A DNA stretch of 64,000 nucleotides from Thiosocius sp963759055 (GCA_963759055.1 CAVWYD010000006.1:260306-324305); one strand, 5' to 3'; shown: positions 17,825 through 31,264, counted from the stretch's first letter. Made by a program: numbers and translations. The notes: generated by a model not told the origin, from the sequence alone.

Positions 17825-19068
17825 ATGTACAAGATTCTGGAAGGTCTGCGTGTGATAGAGGCTTCTGCCTTTGTCGCGGCACCGCTGGGTGGTATGACGC
17901 TGGCACAACTGGGCGCGGATGTCATACGTTTCGATCCCATACGCGGCGGTATCGACGCGCGAAGATGGCCCGTGACGAAGGACGGCAAGAGTCTTTACTG
18001 GGCCGGGCTAAACAAAGGAAAACGATCCCTGGCAATCGATTCGAGCCAGACCAGAAGGGCGTGAACTATTGACCGCTCTGATCACGGCCTCCGGTGAGGG
18101 AAACGGTATCTTTTTGACCAACCTTCGCGCCGACAAAGGTTGGATGAGCTATGACGAACTCAGAAAAGCATCGGGAAGACCTGATCATGGTCAATCTGCT
18201 TGGCAACTCGGATGGGACCTCTGCCGTCGACTATACAGTCAACTGTGCAGCGGGCTTTCCCTTTGTGACCGGCGGGCATCACCGGTGACGGACCACCGAA
18301 ACCGGTCAACCATGTCCTTCCGGCATGGGACGCCCTGGCCGGGATCAATCTGGCCCTGGCCATCTTGGCGGCCGAGCGTCATCGTCGTCTGACCGGCAGC
18401 CGGACAACTGGTCAGATTGGCGTTGTCCGACATTGCGTTCGCGATGACCGGCAATCTGGGATTCATTCAGGAGGTCGAAATCAACCAGGAGGATAGAAAA
18501 GGTTACGGCAACTATCTCTACGGTGCGTACGGCAGTGAGTTCGAAACCCGTGACAAGCGATGGCTTTATATCGTTGCGGTAACCGGATACATGTGGAAAG
18601 AGCTCTTGAAGACCACAGGGCTCGGCGAGGCGATCGGGGCAATCGAATCCAGGCTGGGGCTTGATTTCAAGAAAGAGGGTGACCGCTTTATCGGTTCCGA
18701 GGAGATCTCAGTCCCGATTCGCGAATGGTGCTCACAGCGAACCCTCGCGGAGATCGAAGAGACCTTCAACGGTACCGGGGTTTGTTGGGGACCCTACAGG
18801 ACCTTCCGACAGATGCTGGAAGAAGATCCCCGCGTATCCACCAGCTAATCCCATGTTTTCCGAACTGGAGCAACCGGGTATCGGCCGCTATCTGGTCCCC
18901 GGCTCGCCCATCAGCTTCGGTGCCTTCGACCGGCAACCACCACGCCGCGCACCGCTGCTCGGCGAGCACACTGACGAAATCCTGAGCAATGATCTGGGTC
19001 TGAGCGACGGCGAGATCGGCCGATTGCGTGAATCCGGTGTGGTGGCCGGACCCGTGGAGGTATCCTGA
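17825..19068 (+). pseudogene. mct: mesaconyl-CoA C1-C4 CoA transferase, with about five frameshifts
   Basis: A CaiB/BaiF type III CoA transferase that moves CoA from C1 to C4 of mesaconate. It reads in pieces, all collinear with Chloroflexus Mct: GLRVIEASAFVAAPLGGMTL (17.83-18.06 kb), GIFLTNLRADKGWMSYDEL, then DLIMVNLLGNSDGTSAVDYT, then NHVLPAWDALAGINLALAIL, then ALSDIAFAMTGNLGFIQEVE through YRTFRQMLEEDPRVST, and finally MFSELEQPGIGRYLVPGSPI to VAGPVEVS. Shifts fall near 18060, 18170, 18275, 18415 and 18840. The full product would be about 410 residues. AGGAGGGA precedes the ATG. Either the gene has decayed or this stretch is poorly sequenced, because its neighbours carry fewer shifts. Confidence 0.85.
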
Positions 19069-19920
19069 TGGACAATCCCGGCAAAGCACTGAGCGATTGG
19101 ATCGGATCTCAGGAAGTGCGGGAAGAGATCATTGCCGAGTTTCCGGCCCAGGCCGCCGCGGCCATGCTCGATCTGGATGCGAAGCCGATGACCCGTGGTA
19201 ATCCACTGCCTCCGCTGTGGCACTGGTTCTACTTTCTACCCAAGGCTCCCCGTTCACAGATTGATCATGACGGCCATCCCAAGCGGGGTGGATTTTTCCC
19301 GCCGGTCGATCTGCCGCGACGCATGTTCGCCGGTGCCCGAACCCGATTCTTCGAACCCATCACTATCGGAGAAACGGCCATACGCCAGGGCGAGATCATC
19401 AAGGTTACGGAAAAATCCGGAAAGAGCGGACGGCTGGTGTTCGTTACGGCACGTTACCGGATTCAGCAGGGCGATACGATTCGGGTCGAGGAGGAGCAGG
19501 ATATCGTCTACAAGGAGCCCGGACCGCCGATTCCGGCACCGCAGACCGTGCCATCCCTACCCGACGCCCCTGCCGGATCCTGGGTCAAGGACGTAACGCC
19601 CGACACGGTGTTGCTGTTCAGGTTTTCCGCGTTGACCTTCAATGCGCACCGTATCCACTATGATCGCCCGTATGCATGTAATGAGGAAGGCTATCCCGGA
19701 CTTGTGGTCCATGGACCGCTGACGGCGGTACTGCTTGCCGACATGACGCGGGAAAACAGCACCAAACGCATCGTGCGATTTCAGTTTCAGGGTCGTGCGC
19801 CATTGTTCGATCTCCATCCATTCCGGCTCGTCGGCCAACCGGCAGGGCGATACGGTCATGCTGGATGCTTATGGACCGGACGGTGAGGTCGTGATGCATG
19901 CCAGTGCCGAATTGGCTTGA
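19068..19920 (+). CDS. meh: mesaconyl-C4-CoA hydratase, one frameshift near the end
   Basis: A hot-dog-fold (FAS1-like / HTD2-type) hydratase that converts mesaconyl-C4-CoA to citramalyl-CoA. Family landmarks include NPLPPLWHWFYFLP, HPKRGGFFPPVDLPRRMFAG, EEQDIVYKE and the catalytic hot-dog segment FSALTFNAHRIHYDRPYA, with GLVVHGPL after it. Near 19840 the frame shifts, and the remainder (RQGDTVMLDAYGPDGEVVMH) ends at 19920, giving about 283 residues. The ATG follows GGAGG (in the end of mct) and overlaps its stop, so translation is coupled. The mesaconyl-CoA hydratase follows after 22 bases. Confidence 0.88.
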
Positions 19921-19942
19921 CTGGCGGCGAGAGGAATACATC

Positions 19943-21005
19943 ATGAGCGAAAAGACCAACCGGGGAAACTACTTCGAGGACTTTCGCATCGGCATGACCA
20001 TCGTTCATGCCACGCCGCGCACGGTCACGGATGGCGACGTTTCTTTGTATACGGCGCTGTATGGCTCCCGATTTCCCGTCCAGTCGTCCAGCTGCCTTCG
20101 CCCAAGCCATTGGCCTGCCTGGAGCACCGTTGGATGACATGTTGCTGTTCCACGTGGTGTTCGGCAAAACCGTACCGGACATCTCTCTGAACGCCGTGGC
20201 CAATCTCGGTTATGCGTCCGGGCGTTTCCATGCGCCGGTCTATCCCGGTGACACCATTAGTACGGTCTCTGAGGTCATCGGGCTGAAGGAAAACTCCAAC
20301 GGAAAGACCGGGACCGTCTATGTGCGGTCCATAGGATCCAGTCAGAGGAACGATACGGTTCTCGAATATGTTCGCTGGGTAATGGTGCGGAAAAAGGACG
20401 CCGGCTCGCCGGCGCCGCAGGCTGTCGTGCCTGAATTACCAAGGGCGGTCGCGGTCTCCGAACTCAGCGTACCGGATGGACTGAATCTCTCCGGTTACGA
20501 CACGGACCTGGCCGGTAGCGCTTTCTTGTGGGAAGACTATCAGGTGGGCGAACGGATCGACCATGTGGACGCCATGACCGTGGAGGAGAGTGATCACATG
20601 ATCGCTACACGGCTCTACCAAAATACCGCCAAGGTGCATTTCAATCAGCATACCGAGAAGGATGGTCGATTCGGCAGACGTATCGTATATGGCGGACACG
20701 TCATCAGCCTGGCGCGTTCCTTCTCCTTCAATGGTCTGGCCAATGCGTTCAAGATCGTCGCGATCAACGGGGGGCGCCACGTGGCCCCTATCTTTGCCGG
20801 CGACACCGTCTATGCCTGGTCGGAGATTTTGAGCAGGGATGAATTGCCGGGCCGGGGCGATCTGGGTGTCCTGCGCCTGCGTTTGGTGGCCACGAAAGAC
20901 AAGGATTGCGCGACATTCCCTTACAAAAATGATGAGGGAAAATACGATCCCGCGGTCGTGCTGGATTTCGACTATACGGTTCTGATGCCCCGGGGAGGGC
21001 ATTGA
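19943..21005 (+). CDS. mch: mesaconyl-C1-CoA hydratase (beta-methylmalyl-CoA dehydratase), one frameshift
   Basis: A MaoC-type double hot-dog enzyme that dehydrates beta-methylmalyl-CoA to mesaconyl-C1-CoA. The start MSEKTNRGNYFEDFRIGMTI and TPRTVTDGDVSLYTALYGSR match Chloroflexus Mch. Near 20078 one base shifts the frame, and the rest (PAAFAQAIGLPGAP through VVLDFDYTVLMPRGGH) is intact. The second hot-dog half has RLYQNTAKVHFNQH and FGRRIVYGGHVISLARSFSF. Full length is about 354 residues. GAGAGGA precedes the ATG. It closes the plus-strand cluster and faces the CoA-transferase gene. Confidence 0.9.
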
Positions 21006-21033
21006 CAAGGCGTTGTTACGTCAGGCGATAAGG

Positions 21034-22987
21034 TCAGCGCTTGTGCTCGGCATCGCCGCCGCGATCGGCAAGGAACGTCTGGGCTTCCTCCCTGCGCTCG
21101 AATACATGAGGTGCAATGCCGCGCTCGGTCAAGGCCTCGCCCAATTTGGCGCGCATGAATGCGCTGGTGGCATAGCGGGTTATCTGGCTGAAATAGTTGG
21201 CGAGAAAGTAGCGATCCATTTCGGCATAGGCGTCGTACATGTCCTCATTGATCCGAAACCGATCGTAGTTGATTATCACGCCGACGCGCTTGCCGGCCGC
21301 CCGACAACGCTCCTCACAAATATCCCAGATCGCCTTGACGTCCTCGAGCACTCGAACATGCATGCCTTCGAAATTGAGAAACAGAATATTGCGTTCCGGA
21401 TCGTAAGTGACTCGTTCCGGCATGGACAGGTTGAGTAGCTCAGCCTCCAGGCCCATCGGATTGGCATTGAAAATGCGGGCATCCATCTGCGCGTAGTCAC
21501 CAATGATCGGCTCAAAGTCCATGTTCGGCAGGATGTCACGCTCGACGTCAATGCCGGGCGCCACCTCGATCAACGCCACTCCCCCCCTGACCCTGCGGAA
21601 CACACAGCGTTCGGTGATAAAAAACACGGCGTATGCCGCGATCATAGGCGTACTGACCATTGAAGGTGATTTGTTCGACCTGCTTGAGAAATTTCCGGTG
21701 TCGACCCTCTTCGACAATCCGCAATTTGCCATCATTGACCTCGACTTTCAGACCACTGCCGGTGAAGGTCCCGACGAACACCACCAGGCGTGCGTTCTGG
21801 CTGATATTGATGAAGCCTCCTGCCCCGGTCAGCCGGCCACCAAAACGGCTGACGTTGACGTTGCCGGCAGCATCGCACTCGGCCATTCCGAGACACGCCA
21901 TGTCGAGACCACCACCGTCGTAGAAATCGAACTGCTGATTCTCGTCTATTACCGCATCCATGTTGACCCCGGTCCCGAAATTGGCCCCGCTCGAGGGAGT
22001 TCCACCGATAAGGCCGGATTCCACACTCAAGGTCAGCAGGTGCGAAATCCGCTCCTCGTTGGCGACCCCAGCTACGCCTTCCGGCATCCCTACGCCCAGA
22101 TTGATAACGCCGTTTGGCGGAATCTCGAAGGCGGCACGACGCGCGATGATCTTGCGTTCAGTCAGCGGTGTCGATACCAGGCTAGGGTTGGGAACACGAA
22201 ACTCTCCGGCAAACGCGGCGTTGTAAGGGGTCGCCAGTGTTTGCATGTGCTGGTCCGGTTCAGCCACCACCACGCAGTCGACCAGAATCCCCGGAATCTT
22301 GACCTGACGCGGCGGTAGGCCATTGCGTTCAGCGATCCTTTCGACCTGCGCGATCACTATGCCGTTGCTGTTCTTGGCCGCCATAGCCATGGCGAGATTG
22401 TTGAGGGTCAGTGCTTCCCGCTCCATGGTGATATTGCCGAAAGTGTCAGCCGTGGTGCCGCGAACGAAAGCGACGTTGACCTTGCCAACCTTATAGAACA
22501 GCCACTCCTCGCCATCGGCTTCGACGAGACTGACGATATCCTTGGTGGTGGCTGAATTGATCCGGCCGCCGCCATAGCGGGGGTCGACGAAGGTGTGTAG
22601 ACCGGTCTTGGAGAAGGAACCGGGTTTGCCGGCCGCCAGATCTCGAAACAGCTGACATATGATCCCCTGGGGCAGATTGTAGGCCTGAATGCGATTGTCG
22701 AGCGCCAGTTGCCCCACCTTCGGCATTCGACCCCAGTGACCCGCCACCACTCGGTGCAGCAAGCCTTCGTGTCCCAGATGATTGAGTCCCAGGGATTTGC
22801 CGTCGCCTTGGCCGGCCGCGGCATACAACGTCAAGTTTTTTGGGCTACCGGTGGCTAGGAACCGGCGCTCCAGCGCCGAGAGCAGAGCCTCGGCGAAACC
22901 GGTCTGGACGAATCCGGTACTGGCCAGTGTATCGCCGTCCCGGATCAGGGCGATCGCTTCGTCGGCGGTAATGATCTTGCTGCGCAT
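21034..22987 (-). CDS. acyl-CoA:acetate/3-ketoacid-type (type I) CoA transferase with C-terminal extension, one frameshift
   Basis: A fused alpha/beta type I CoA transferase of the YdiF/propionate-CoA-transferase group. The alpha half starts MRSKIITADEAIALIRDGDT, and the beta half has SVESGLIGGTPSSGANFG, which carries the covalent Glu region E-S-G-L. DFYDGGGLDMACLGMAE follows. Near 21628 the frame shifts, then continues VFFITERCVFRR, GGVALIEVAPGIDVERDI. After the usual end of the family comes an extra segment of about 145 residues (for example FEGMHVRVLEDVKAIWDICE). Total is about 650 residues. It may activate propionate, acetate or a dicarboxylate for the neighbouring pathway; the substrate cannot be read from sequence. 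Confidence 0.8.
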
Positions 22988-23500
22988 GATGGTTGGCTCC
23001 CGATCAGTTGTTGATTCGGGCCGAAGACTAGACCCACGATACCATCATCGCGGTGGTACCTACAGGATCACCATCAGCCTGTACCCACCAAGACCAGCGT
23101 CACGAAGCACGGCGCTACGCCACAGTGGTTGAGCCGATTCTGGATTATGCGCAGCACAAGGTCGCGATAGCGGGAGAAAGCGCGGCCTTCGACCGGATGA
23201 GCGGAACAAGGGCAACCAGGATTCCCACATAAGGGATGTTGGCACCTATGACGAGGAGAAACATCAGCTGTTATTCACACGCTCGCAACCGATTGAGAAT
23301 CGCAGAAAAACCAAGCCGGGCAGTAGTTCTGGCCGAACCTTTTCCTGGGGCGGTGGCTCAAGGGGAGTCCTCTTTGAGGAAGCTTGCGATTGCGTCTGTC
23401 TGCTCCACTATCTGAAAGCGGACATCCGTTCAGCTAGCCAGCAGTATCGTGTGGGCTGAAGTCGCTCTCGGCGGGTCGGGCGGTCTTGCATACGCGCCTG
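22988..23500 (+). other. 513-base intergenic region
   Basis: No gene is supported. A short plus-strand frame at about 23030-23230 has mixed amino acids but no family signature. The segment near 23400-23445 (GAAAGCGGACATCCGTT) resembles the GCGGACAT-type core of dispersed intergenic repeats seen elsewhere in the window. Confidence 0.5.
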
Positions 23501-26164
<2,664 letters not shown>

Positions 26165-26598
26165 TGCCATTCCTCCGGATCACCGGGTCTGTGTACCGGC
26201 CAGACGGCCGTTGGGATGGGCATTATAGCGAAACGACTTACCCGTAACCTCTGTCTACCTGCTTTGGTCTACGACCGTCGCGCCGAAACAGCGCCGCCTG
26301 CGCAAAAAATCACGAGTCGGCCCGATTCGGCCGCTAATTGTCCACCCGCTGACTTGGTAGCAATTGCAGAACAATTACTCCAGGCAGCAGTCCTGGCCGA
26401 GATACCTGCATGTTTTACAGGTTCGGCGGTCTTGATGACGGGGCGCTTGAGTCGCGCCGTTCACGGTCTTGACAATCGCCAATAGCGCACGCTCGGATAG
26501 ACCGCTACTCGATGAGTCGGGTACAGCGCCTGAAATGTCACGCCGCGCCACTTCTCATATCAGATCGACGACCGACCGGCGGGAGAATGCGTCGGCCA
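26165..26598 (+). other. 434-base intergenic region
   Basis: Contains the upstream region of acnA on the minus strand and the sequence after the PEP-synthase-like gene. I see no RNA gene, clear terminator or coding pattern. Confidence 0.4.
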
Positions 26599-28867
26599 TC
26601 ATCGGGCCTCCTCGTCCGGCGGTGCGCCGAGCTCCAGGGCGAAGTCGGCGCGACCCACGGCCACGATTCCCAGAAATCCGTCCACGGTGAGGCGGTCGCC
26701 GTCCCGGACGCGGTCGAGGAGCCCGGGGATGCCGTTGACGCAAGGCAGACCCAGTTCGCGCGCGATGATCACGCCATGGATGAGCATGCCGCCGCGCCCC
26801 TCCACCACGGCGCTGGCCAGGGGCACCAGGTGGGTCATGCTGGGCTCGATGGCGTCGCAGACGAGCACGTCGCCGGCGCGGAAGCGGTTCAGGTCGGCGG
26901 CGTTTCGGATGCAGCAGGCGGGGCCGCTGGCCAGGCCCGGCGCTCCCGGTTGACCGGTGAGCTGGCGCGCGCTGACGCCGGGTTCGGTTGTTGCTCGCGG
27001 TGCCTCACGCGTTTGGGTGGCGGGGAGCGAAACAGGCTGGCCCGAACCCGCCTCGAGCGCGTCGGCCAGCGGGAGAGCGTGCTCGAGGGAGGGCGACGTA
27101 TCTCCGGTAAGGCGCCCGTTGGCTCGGAGCCGGGCGATCGCCACCTCCACCGCCCGCAGGAGCTGGCTCTCGAGCCGGCCGATCAGCAGGTTATCGTCGT
27201 CGCGCAGCCGCCAGCTCAATCGTGCCGTCGCCAGGACCTCTTCGGCCTCGAGGTCGCGATCGGGTCCGACGGCCTCGCGGAGCTTGCGCTCCAGTTCGCC
27301 CGCGATGGCGCGGCCCGCGTCGCGGTCACCGCTAGGCGGGGGCATTGCGGCCATCTGGATCACCAGACCCAGCAACGTCGTTGCCTGGTCGGCCAGCCGC
27401 CGGCCGTCGTACGTGATGTCGAAATCGTCGCGCGTCAGCTGGTCGAGGCCTCGCCGCAACGCGTCGGCGCCCGGGATGGCCGCCAGGGCGTCGAGCAGGG
27501 CGGCGCGGTCCAGGTCATCACTGGAGAGGCGTGCCACCGTCGTGCGAAGCTTGGGGTCGTCGCGTAGCATGGTTGCCAGCAACTGGAGCTCATCGTTGCG
27601 TCGCCGGGCCAGGCGGTCTTCCGACGACAGCAACGCCACGAACTCGTACGGGTCGTCCGGTCTGACGGCGTCGTTGTAGTACACACCCAGCCGGCGGACA
27701 CCGTGGGCGAACGGAATGAAGTCCTCTGCGTAGACCCGCCGCCAGCGCTCGAGCAGATCATGTCGGTGGCGCAGGGCGTTCGCGAGGGTATCGTCGTCGA
27801 TATCGTCGAGGGGCTCGGCAGCGAGTGACGCCCCCAGGGCGGCGAGTTCCGGGATCAGCTCCTCGGACACGCGACGGCAGAGGCGGCGCAAGCGATCGGC
27901 ACCCAGACGCAGCGTGAGGTACCACGGGCGGCGATCGTCGGCCTCCGCCGAGGCTGGCGGGCGCGGACGGGTGATGGGGCGGGCCTGCAGCACGGTGAGC
28001 GCGTCGCCGCGACCGGTCCATTCCATGTCCGGCGGCCAGCCGAGATGGTCTTCCAGATCCTTGACAGTGCGGTGCAGGACCGCCAGCTCGTCGGCCGTGA
28101 GCAGGGGACCTTGGCCCTCCGGCCGCTCGCCATGCCGGGTCTCGACCACTTGTCCGGTGTCGCGGTCGACGACCCAGCGATCGGGGTCGACGGCCCCGTC
28201 CACCAGCTGCTTGCAGAGCCCGGGCACCGCCTCGATCACCATGACAGGTCGATTCGCCTCGCGCGGATCGCGGGCAAAGGCAACACCGGAGGTGTCTTCG
28301 GTCACGAGCGGCTGGATGAGCACGGCCATGCTGCTTCGCGCCGGATCGAGGCCCAGCTCGCGCCGGTACAGGAGTGCGGCGTCGGACCACAGTGACGACC
28401 AGACCGTGCGCACGGCGTCCAGCAGCGCCGCCCGGCCGCGCACGCCCACGATTGACTCGTGAAGTCCGGCGAAGGAGGTGTCGCCGCCATCCTCGCCGGG
28501 TGCGGACGAGCGCACGACGAGGTCGACATCACCCAGACCGGCCACGCTCGACGTGATGGCGTCGGCGAGGTCGTCCGGCATCTCAGCCGCCAGAAAAGTG
28601 TGGCGAAGGCGCAGCGCCGCATCCCACAGTTCTTCCCAGCGCATCCCGTCCAAACGGCTTGCGTCCCAGCTCCATGCGGATCCGACGCTCCAGGTCGCCG
28701 TCGCGCCGGAAGCGGTCGTAGGCCAGGGTCGACACCACCACGCCCGGCGGCACCCGCCAACCGTCGCGCAGAAGGCCTCCCAGGGTCCGCGCCTTGCCAC
28801 CCACTAGCTCCTCGCCGACGGTGGCGCTCTCGGACAGGGGGATCACCCACCGGCCCGTGGAACCCAC
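26599..28867 (-). CDS. PEP synthase / pyruvate-phosphate-dikinase-like protein, one frameshift
   Basis: A three-part PEP-synthase-like protein of about 756 residues. The ATP-grasp N-terminus reads VGGKARTLGGLLRDGWRVPP, with VVRSSAPGEDGGDTSFAGLH and GVAFARDPREANRP. A helical middle follows, and then a C-terminal phosphohistidine swivel domain with GGMLIHGVIIARELGLPC, in which the His is the expected phospho-carrier. The usual third PEP/pyruvate TIM barrel is missing, so it resembles rifampicin-phosphotransferase-like proteins rather than true PpsA. A shift near 28650 joins the first 75 residues to the rest. The GTG start follows AGGAGGT. The coding is very GC-rich and Arg/Asp-rich compared with its neighbours. 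It overlaps the PNPOx-like gene by 25 bases. Confidence 0.8.
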
Positions 28868-29355
28868 TGGGACACCTCCTGGAAACGGACCACATGGAGA
28901 TAGCGGACGATGTCCACCAGGAAGATCGCGCACGACGGCGAGGCGAGGAACTCCTCGAGGTACGGGTGGCGTGCGAGGAGTTCGGCCTGCCAGTGATCAT
29001 GATCGGGGCCCGGCGCGAGTTCGGTGGCGCGGCCCGTGGCCGTGACCGCCGACACGCGGCGGATGTCGTCGCCGTGCTTGCTGCGGTCGTCGATCACCAG
29101 GGCGACGCGGTCGCATCGCTCGAGCAGGCCGTACTTGCGGGTAGCGCGCGAGGTGCAAAACGCGGCCTGGGCGAGGTCGGCGCTGACGGCCAGGGCGATC
29201 ACCGATCCGTACGGTTGCTGGTCGCCCTGGGTGGCCAGCACCGCGTACGGTTCACCCTCGACCAAGTCGCGGATGCGCTCGGGCAGCGAGGCCTCGCCGG
29301 GGGACTCCGACCGGTCGTGGGTCGGCCCAAGGGCCGGCTCGTCGACAGGGTTCAT
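28843..29355 (-). CDS. pyridoxamine 5'-phosphate oxidase-fold (flavin-binding split-barrel) protein
   Basis: A 170-residue protein of the PNPOx-like split-barrel superfamily. Typical segments are YAVLATQGDQQPYGSVIALA (first strands), SRATRKYGLLERCDRVALVI (the T-R-K-x-x-x-L motif of the FMN site) and SAVTATGRATEL. The last part (FLASPSCAIFLVDIVRYLHV) is family-like. Members bind FMN, F420 or heme; the substrate is unknown. Its stop overlaps the GTG start of the PEP-synthase-like gene, so the two are co-translated. Like that gene it is GC-rich. Confidence 0.75.
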   Translation of the reverse strand: MNPVDEPALGPTHDRSESPGEASLPERIRDLVEGEPYAVLATQGDQQPYGSVIALAVSADLAQAAFCTSRATRKYGLLERCDRVALVIDDRSKHGDDIRRVSAVTATGRATELAPGPDHDHWQAELLARHPYLEEFLASPSCAIFLVDIVRYLHVVRFQEVSQWVPRAGG

Positions 29356-29851
29356 GACGACCTCTCGGGCATTAAAGCAGCGTTGCGTTGGCGACAGTCA
29401 TCGTAGCATGGCCCCGAGGGGGACGGCCACGGCGTGTTCGCACCAAACAGCAAATACCCAGTGTTTTCATTGTCGGAGAGTTTGAGCGTCTGCTTCGGAG
29501 GAATTAGGACGTCGTCAAAGTTCGCTGGCTGGTGTCTGCCGTGTGTTGGTTCCTGCCGGTACGGCCGATTCTCCTAACGGCGGCAGTGTGTGGCGTTTGC
29601 TGCCGTTGGGCAAGCCGATGACTGAGGGCGCTCAACCCGAAGGCGGCTAAGGTCGGCAGCCATAACCTGCCGTTCATTGGGTGCACGGCTAACGGCAGGT
29701 TCATGCTGCGGATTGCGGACCTTGAGGGACAGGCGCTTTTCCGAAACCGCCGGGGGGCGTGCCGCATCCCCGCACTTCTGCATTTGCGTTCGCCGATTCT
29801 CCCTGCAATATTCAACGGTTACCCAAGTACCCCTCTTAACACGGAGGCCAC
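29356..29851 (+). other. 496-base intergenic region with degenerate repeat sequence
   Basis: No gene is supported. Between about 29550 and 29770 short words such as AACGGCAG, TGCCGTT and GCGGATTGCGGA recur in both orientations, as in the dispersed repeats elsewhere in the window. AACACGGAGG before 29852 includes a possible ribosome-binding site for the DUF2252 gene. Confidence 0.5.
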
Positions 29852-31264
29852 ATGCCCAGATCCCTGTTCAACACCGAGACCGAGTCGGCCTATCTGAAAG
29901 CCAAGCCCACCGAGCGCCGTGATCTGGGAATAGCGCAGCTCGAACGTGTTCCGCTCGAGGCACACAGCGAGGCGGCCCCACACACGGGCCGTACCGACCC
30001 GTTGGTGATCCTTGCCGCGCAAGACGAGAGCCGGTTGGCCGATCTCATCCCCCTGCGCTACGGAAGAATGAGCCGTACGCCGTTTACTTTCCTGCGCGGG
30101 GCGGCGGCAGTGATGGCCAGCGACCTTGCCGCGGGTGCCCGAACCAACCTTCGGGTCGAACTCTGTGGCGACGCCCACCTAGGCAACTTTCGATGGTATT
30201 GCGCTCCCAATCGTGAGCTGGTCTTCGACCTGAATGATTTCGACGAGACCCTGCCTGGCCCCTTCGAGTGGGATGTCAAACGCCTGGCTGCTAGCATCAT
30301 GGTCGCCGCGCGTGTTAGCGGTTTCTCATCCAAGCAGGCACGTGCCGCCACGCTGGCCGCGATGCGCGACTATCGCAGATTCATTGTCGAGACCTCCGAA
30401 CTCAGCCCGCTGGATCTGCACTATTACCGCTTCGAATCCGAGGACGCGCTGAAGCGCATCGAGAAACACGGCAAGGCGAACCGCAAGTGGAAGGAGGAGG
30501 TCCTTGAGAAGGCCACCAAGAAAAACAGCCTGCGTGCCTTCAACAAGCTGACCGCCGTGGTCGGCGGGCGGCGAATGATCGTTCCTGATCCGCCGCTGAT
30601 CGTCCGTGTCGACGATGAAATCGCCGCTGCGGAATCTGGCGCGGTGGAGGAATTCCTGAACCGCTATCGCGAAAGTCTGCCGCTAGAACGGCGCATCCTG
30701 CTTGACCGGTTCAGACTGGTCGATATCGCCAAGAAGGTCGTTGGCGTCGGTAGTGTGGGCACCCGCTGTCTGATCGTGCTGCTCGAGGCCGGCGATGGGA
30801 CGCCCCTGTTCCTGCAGTTCAAGCAGGCTACCGCGTCGGTGCTGGAACAACACCTGAGTGCCAGCGCGTTCGAACAGGCGGGTCAGCGAGTTGTCGAGGG
30901 GCAGCGCCTGATCCAGGCCGCGAGCGATGTCCTGCTCGGTTGGTCACGATGGACGAATCCGGACGGCCAGGAGATCGACTACTATTTCCGCCAGCTGTGG
31001 GATGGCAAGGGCAAGATTGATGTCGAGGAGTTGGGGCCGAAACGTCTGGAGGCCTACGCCGGCCTGTGCGGCAAGACGCTGGCCTTCGCCCATGCGCGAT
31101 CAGGGGATGCGATGATGATCCACGGCTACATCGGCGACGACAAGGACTTCGACAAGGTCATGGTCGAATATGCGGGCCGCTACGCAGACGTTACCGAACG
31201 CGACCATGCGCAACTCTGCGAGGCAATCGATGACGGTGCCATCGAGGTCGTGCGAGACATCTGA
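29852..31264 (+). CDS. DUF2252 domain protein
   Basis: A 470-residue protein of the DUF2252 family. The signature block is intact: LRYGRMSRTPFTFLRGAA, then VELCGDAHLGNF followed by ELVFDLNDFDETLPGPFEWD and VKRLAASI. The G-D-x-H-x-G-N-F and D-x-N-D-F-D pattern resembles the catalytic and metal-binding loops of aminoglycoside-phosphotransferase/kinase-fold proteins, and a later segment CGKTLAFAHARSGD is also conserved. No substrate is established for the family. CGGAGG lies upstream of the ATG. The frame is intact, and the neighbours are unrelated, so it is probably a single-gene unit. Confidence 0.85.
   Translation: MPRSLFNTETESAYLKAKPTERRDLGIAQLERVPLEAHSEAAPHTGRTDPLVILAAQDESRLADLIPLRYGRMSRTPFTFLRGAAAVMASDLAAGARTNLRVELCGDAHLGNFRWYCAPNRELVFDLNDFDETLPGPFEWDVKRLAASIMVAARVSGFSSKQARAATLAAMRDYRRFIVETSELSPLDLHYYRFESEDALKRIEKHGKANRKWKEEVLEKATKKNSLRAFNKLTAVVGGRRMIVPDPPLIVRVDDEIAAAESGAVEEFLNRYRESLPLERRILLDRFRLVDIAKKVVGVGSVGTRCLIVLLEAGDGTPLFLQFKQATASVLEQHLSASAFEQAGQRVVEGQRLIQAASDVLLGWSRWTNPDGQEIDYYFRQLWDGKGKIDVEELGPKRLEAYAGLCGKTLAFAHARSGDAMMIHGYIGDDKDFDKVMVEYAGRYADVTERDHAQLCEAIDDGAIEVVRDI

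Noticed and set aside
23030..23240. Possible transposase or resolvase fragment between the CoA transferase and acnA
   Set aside because: I could not match it to any catalytic motif in any frame, so it is left as unannotated intergenic DNA.
26512..27679. Long plus-strand frames opposite the PEP-synthase-like gene
   Set aside because: Ser/Arg-rich low-complexity translations, antisense to a gene with clear motifs.
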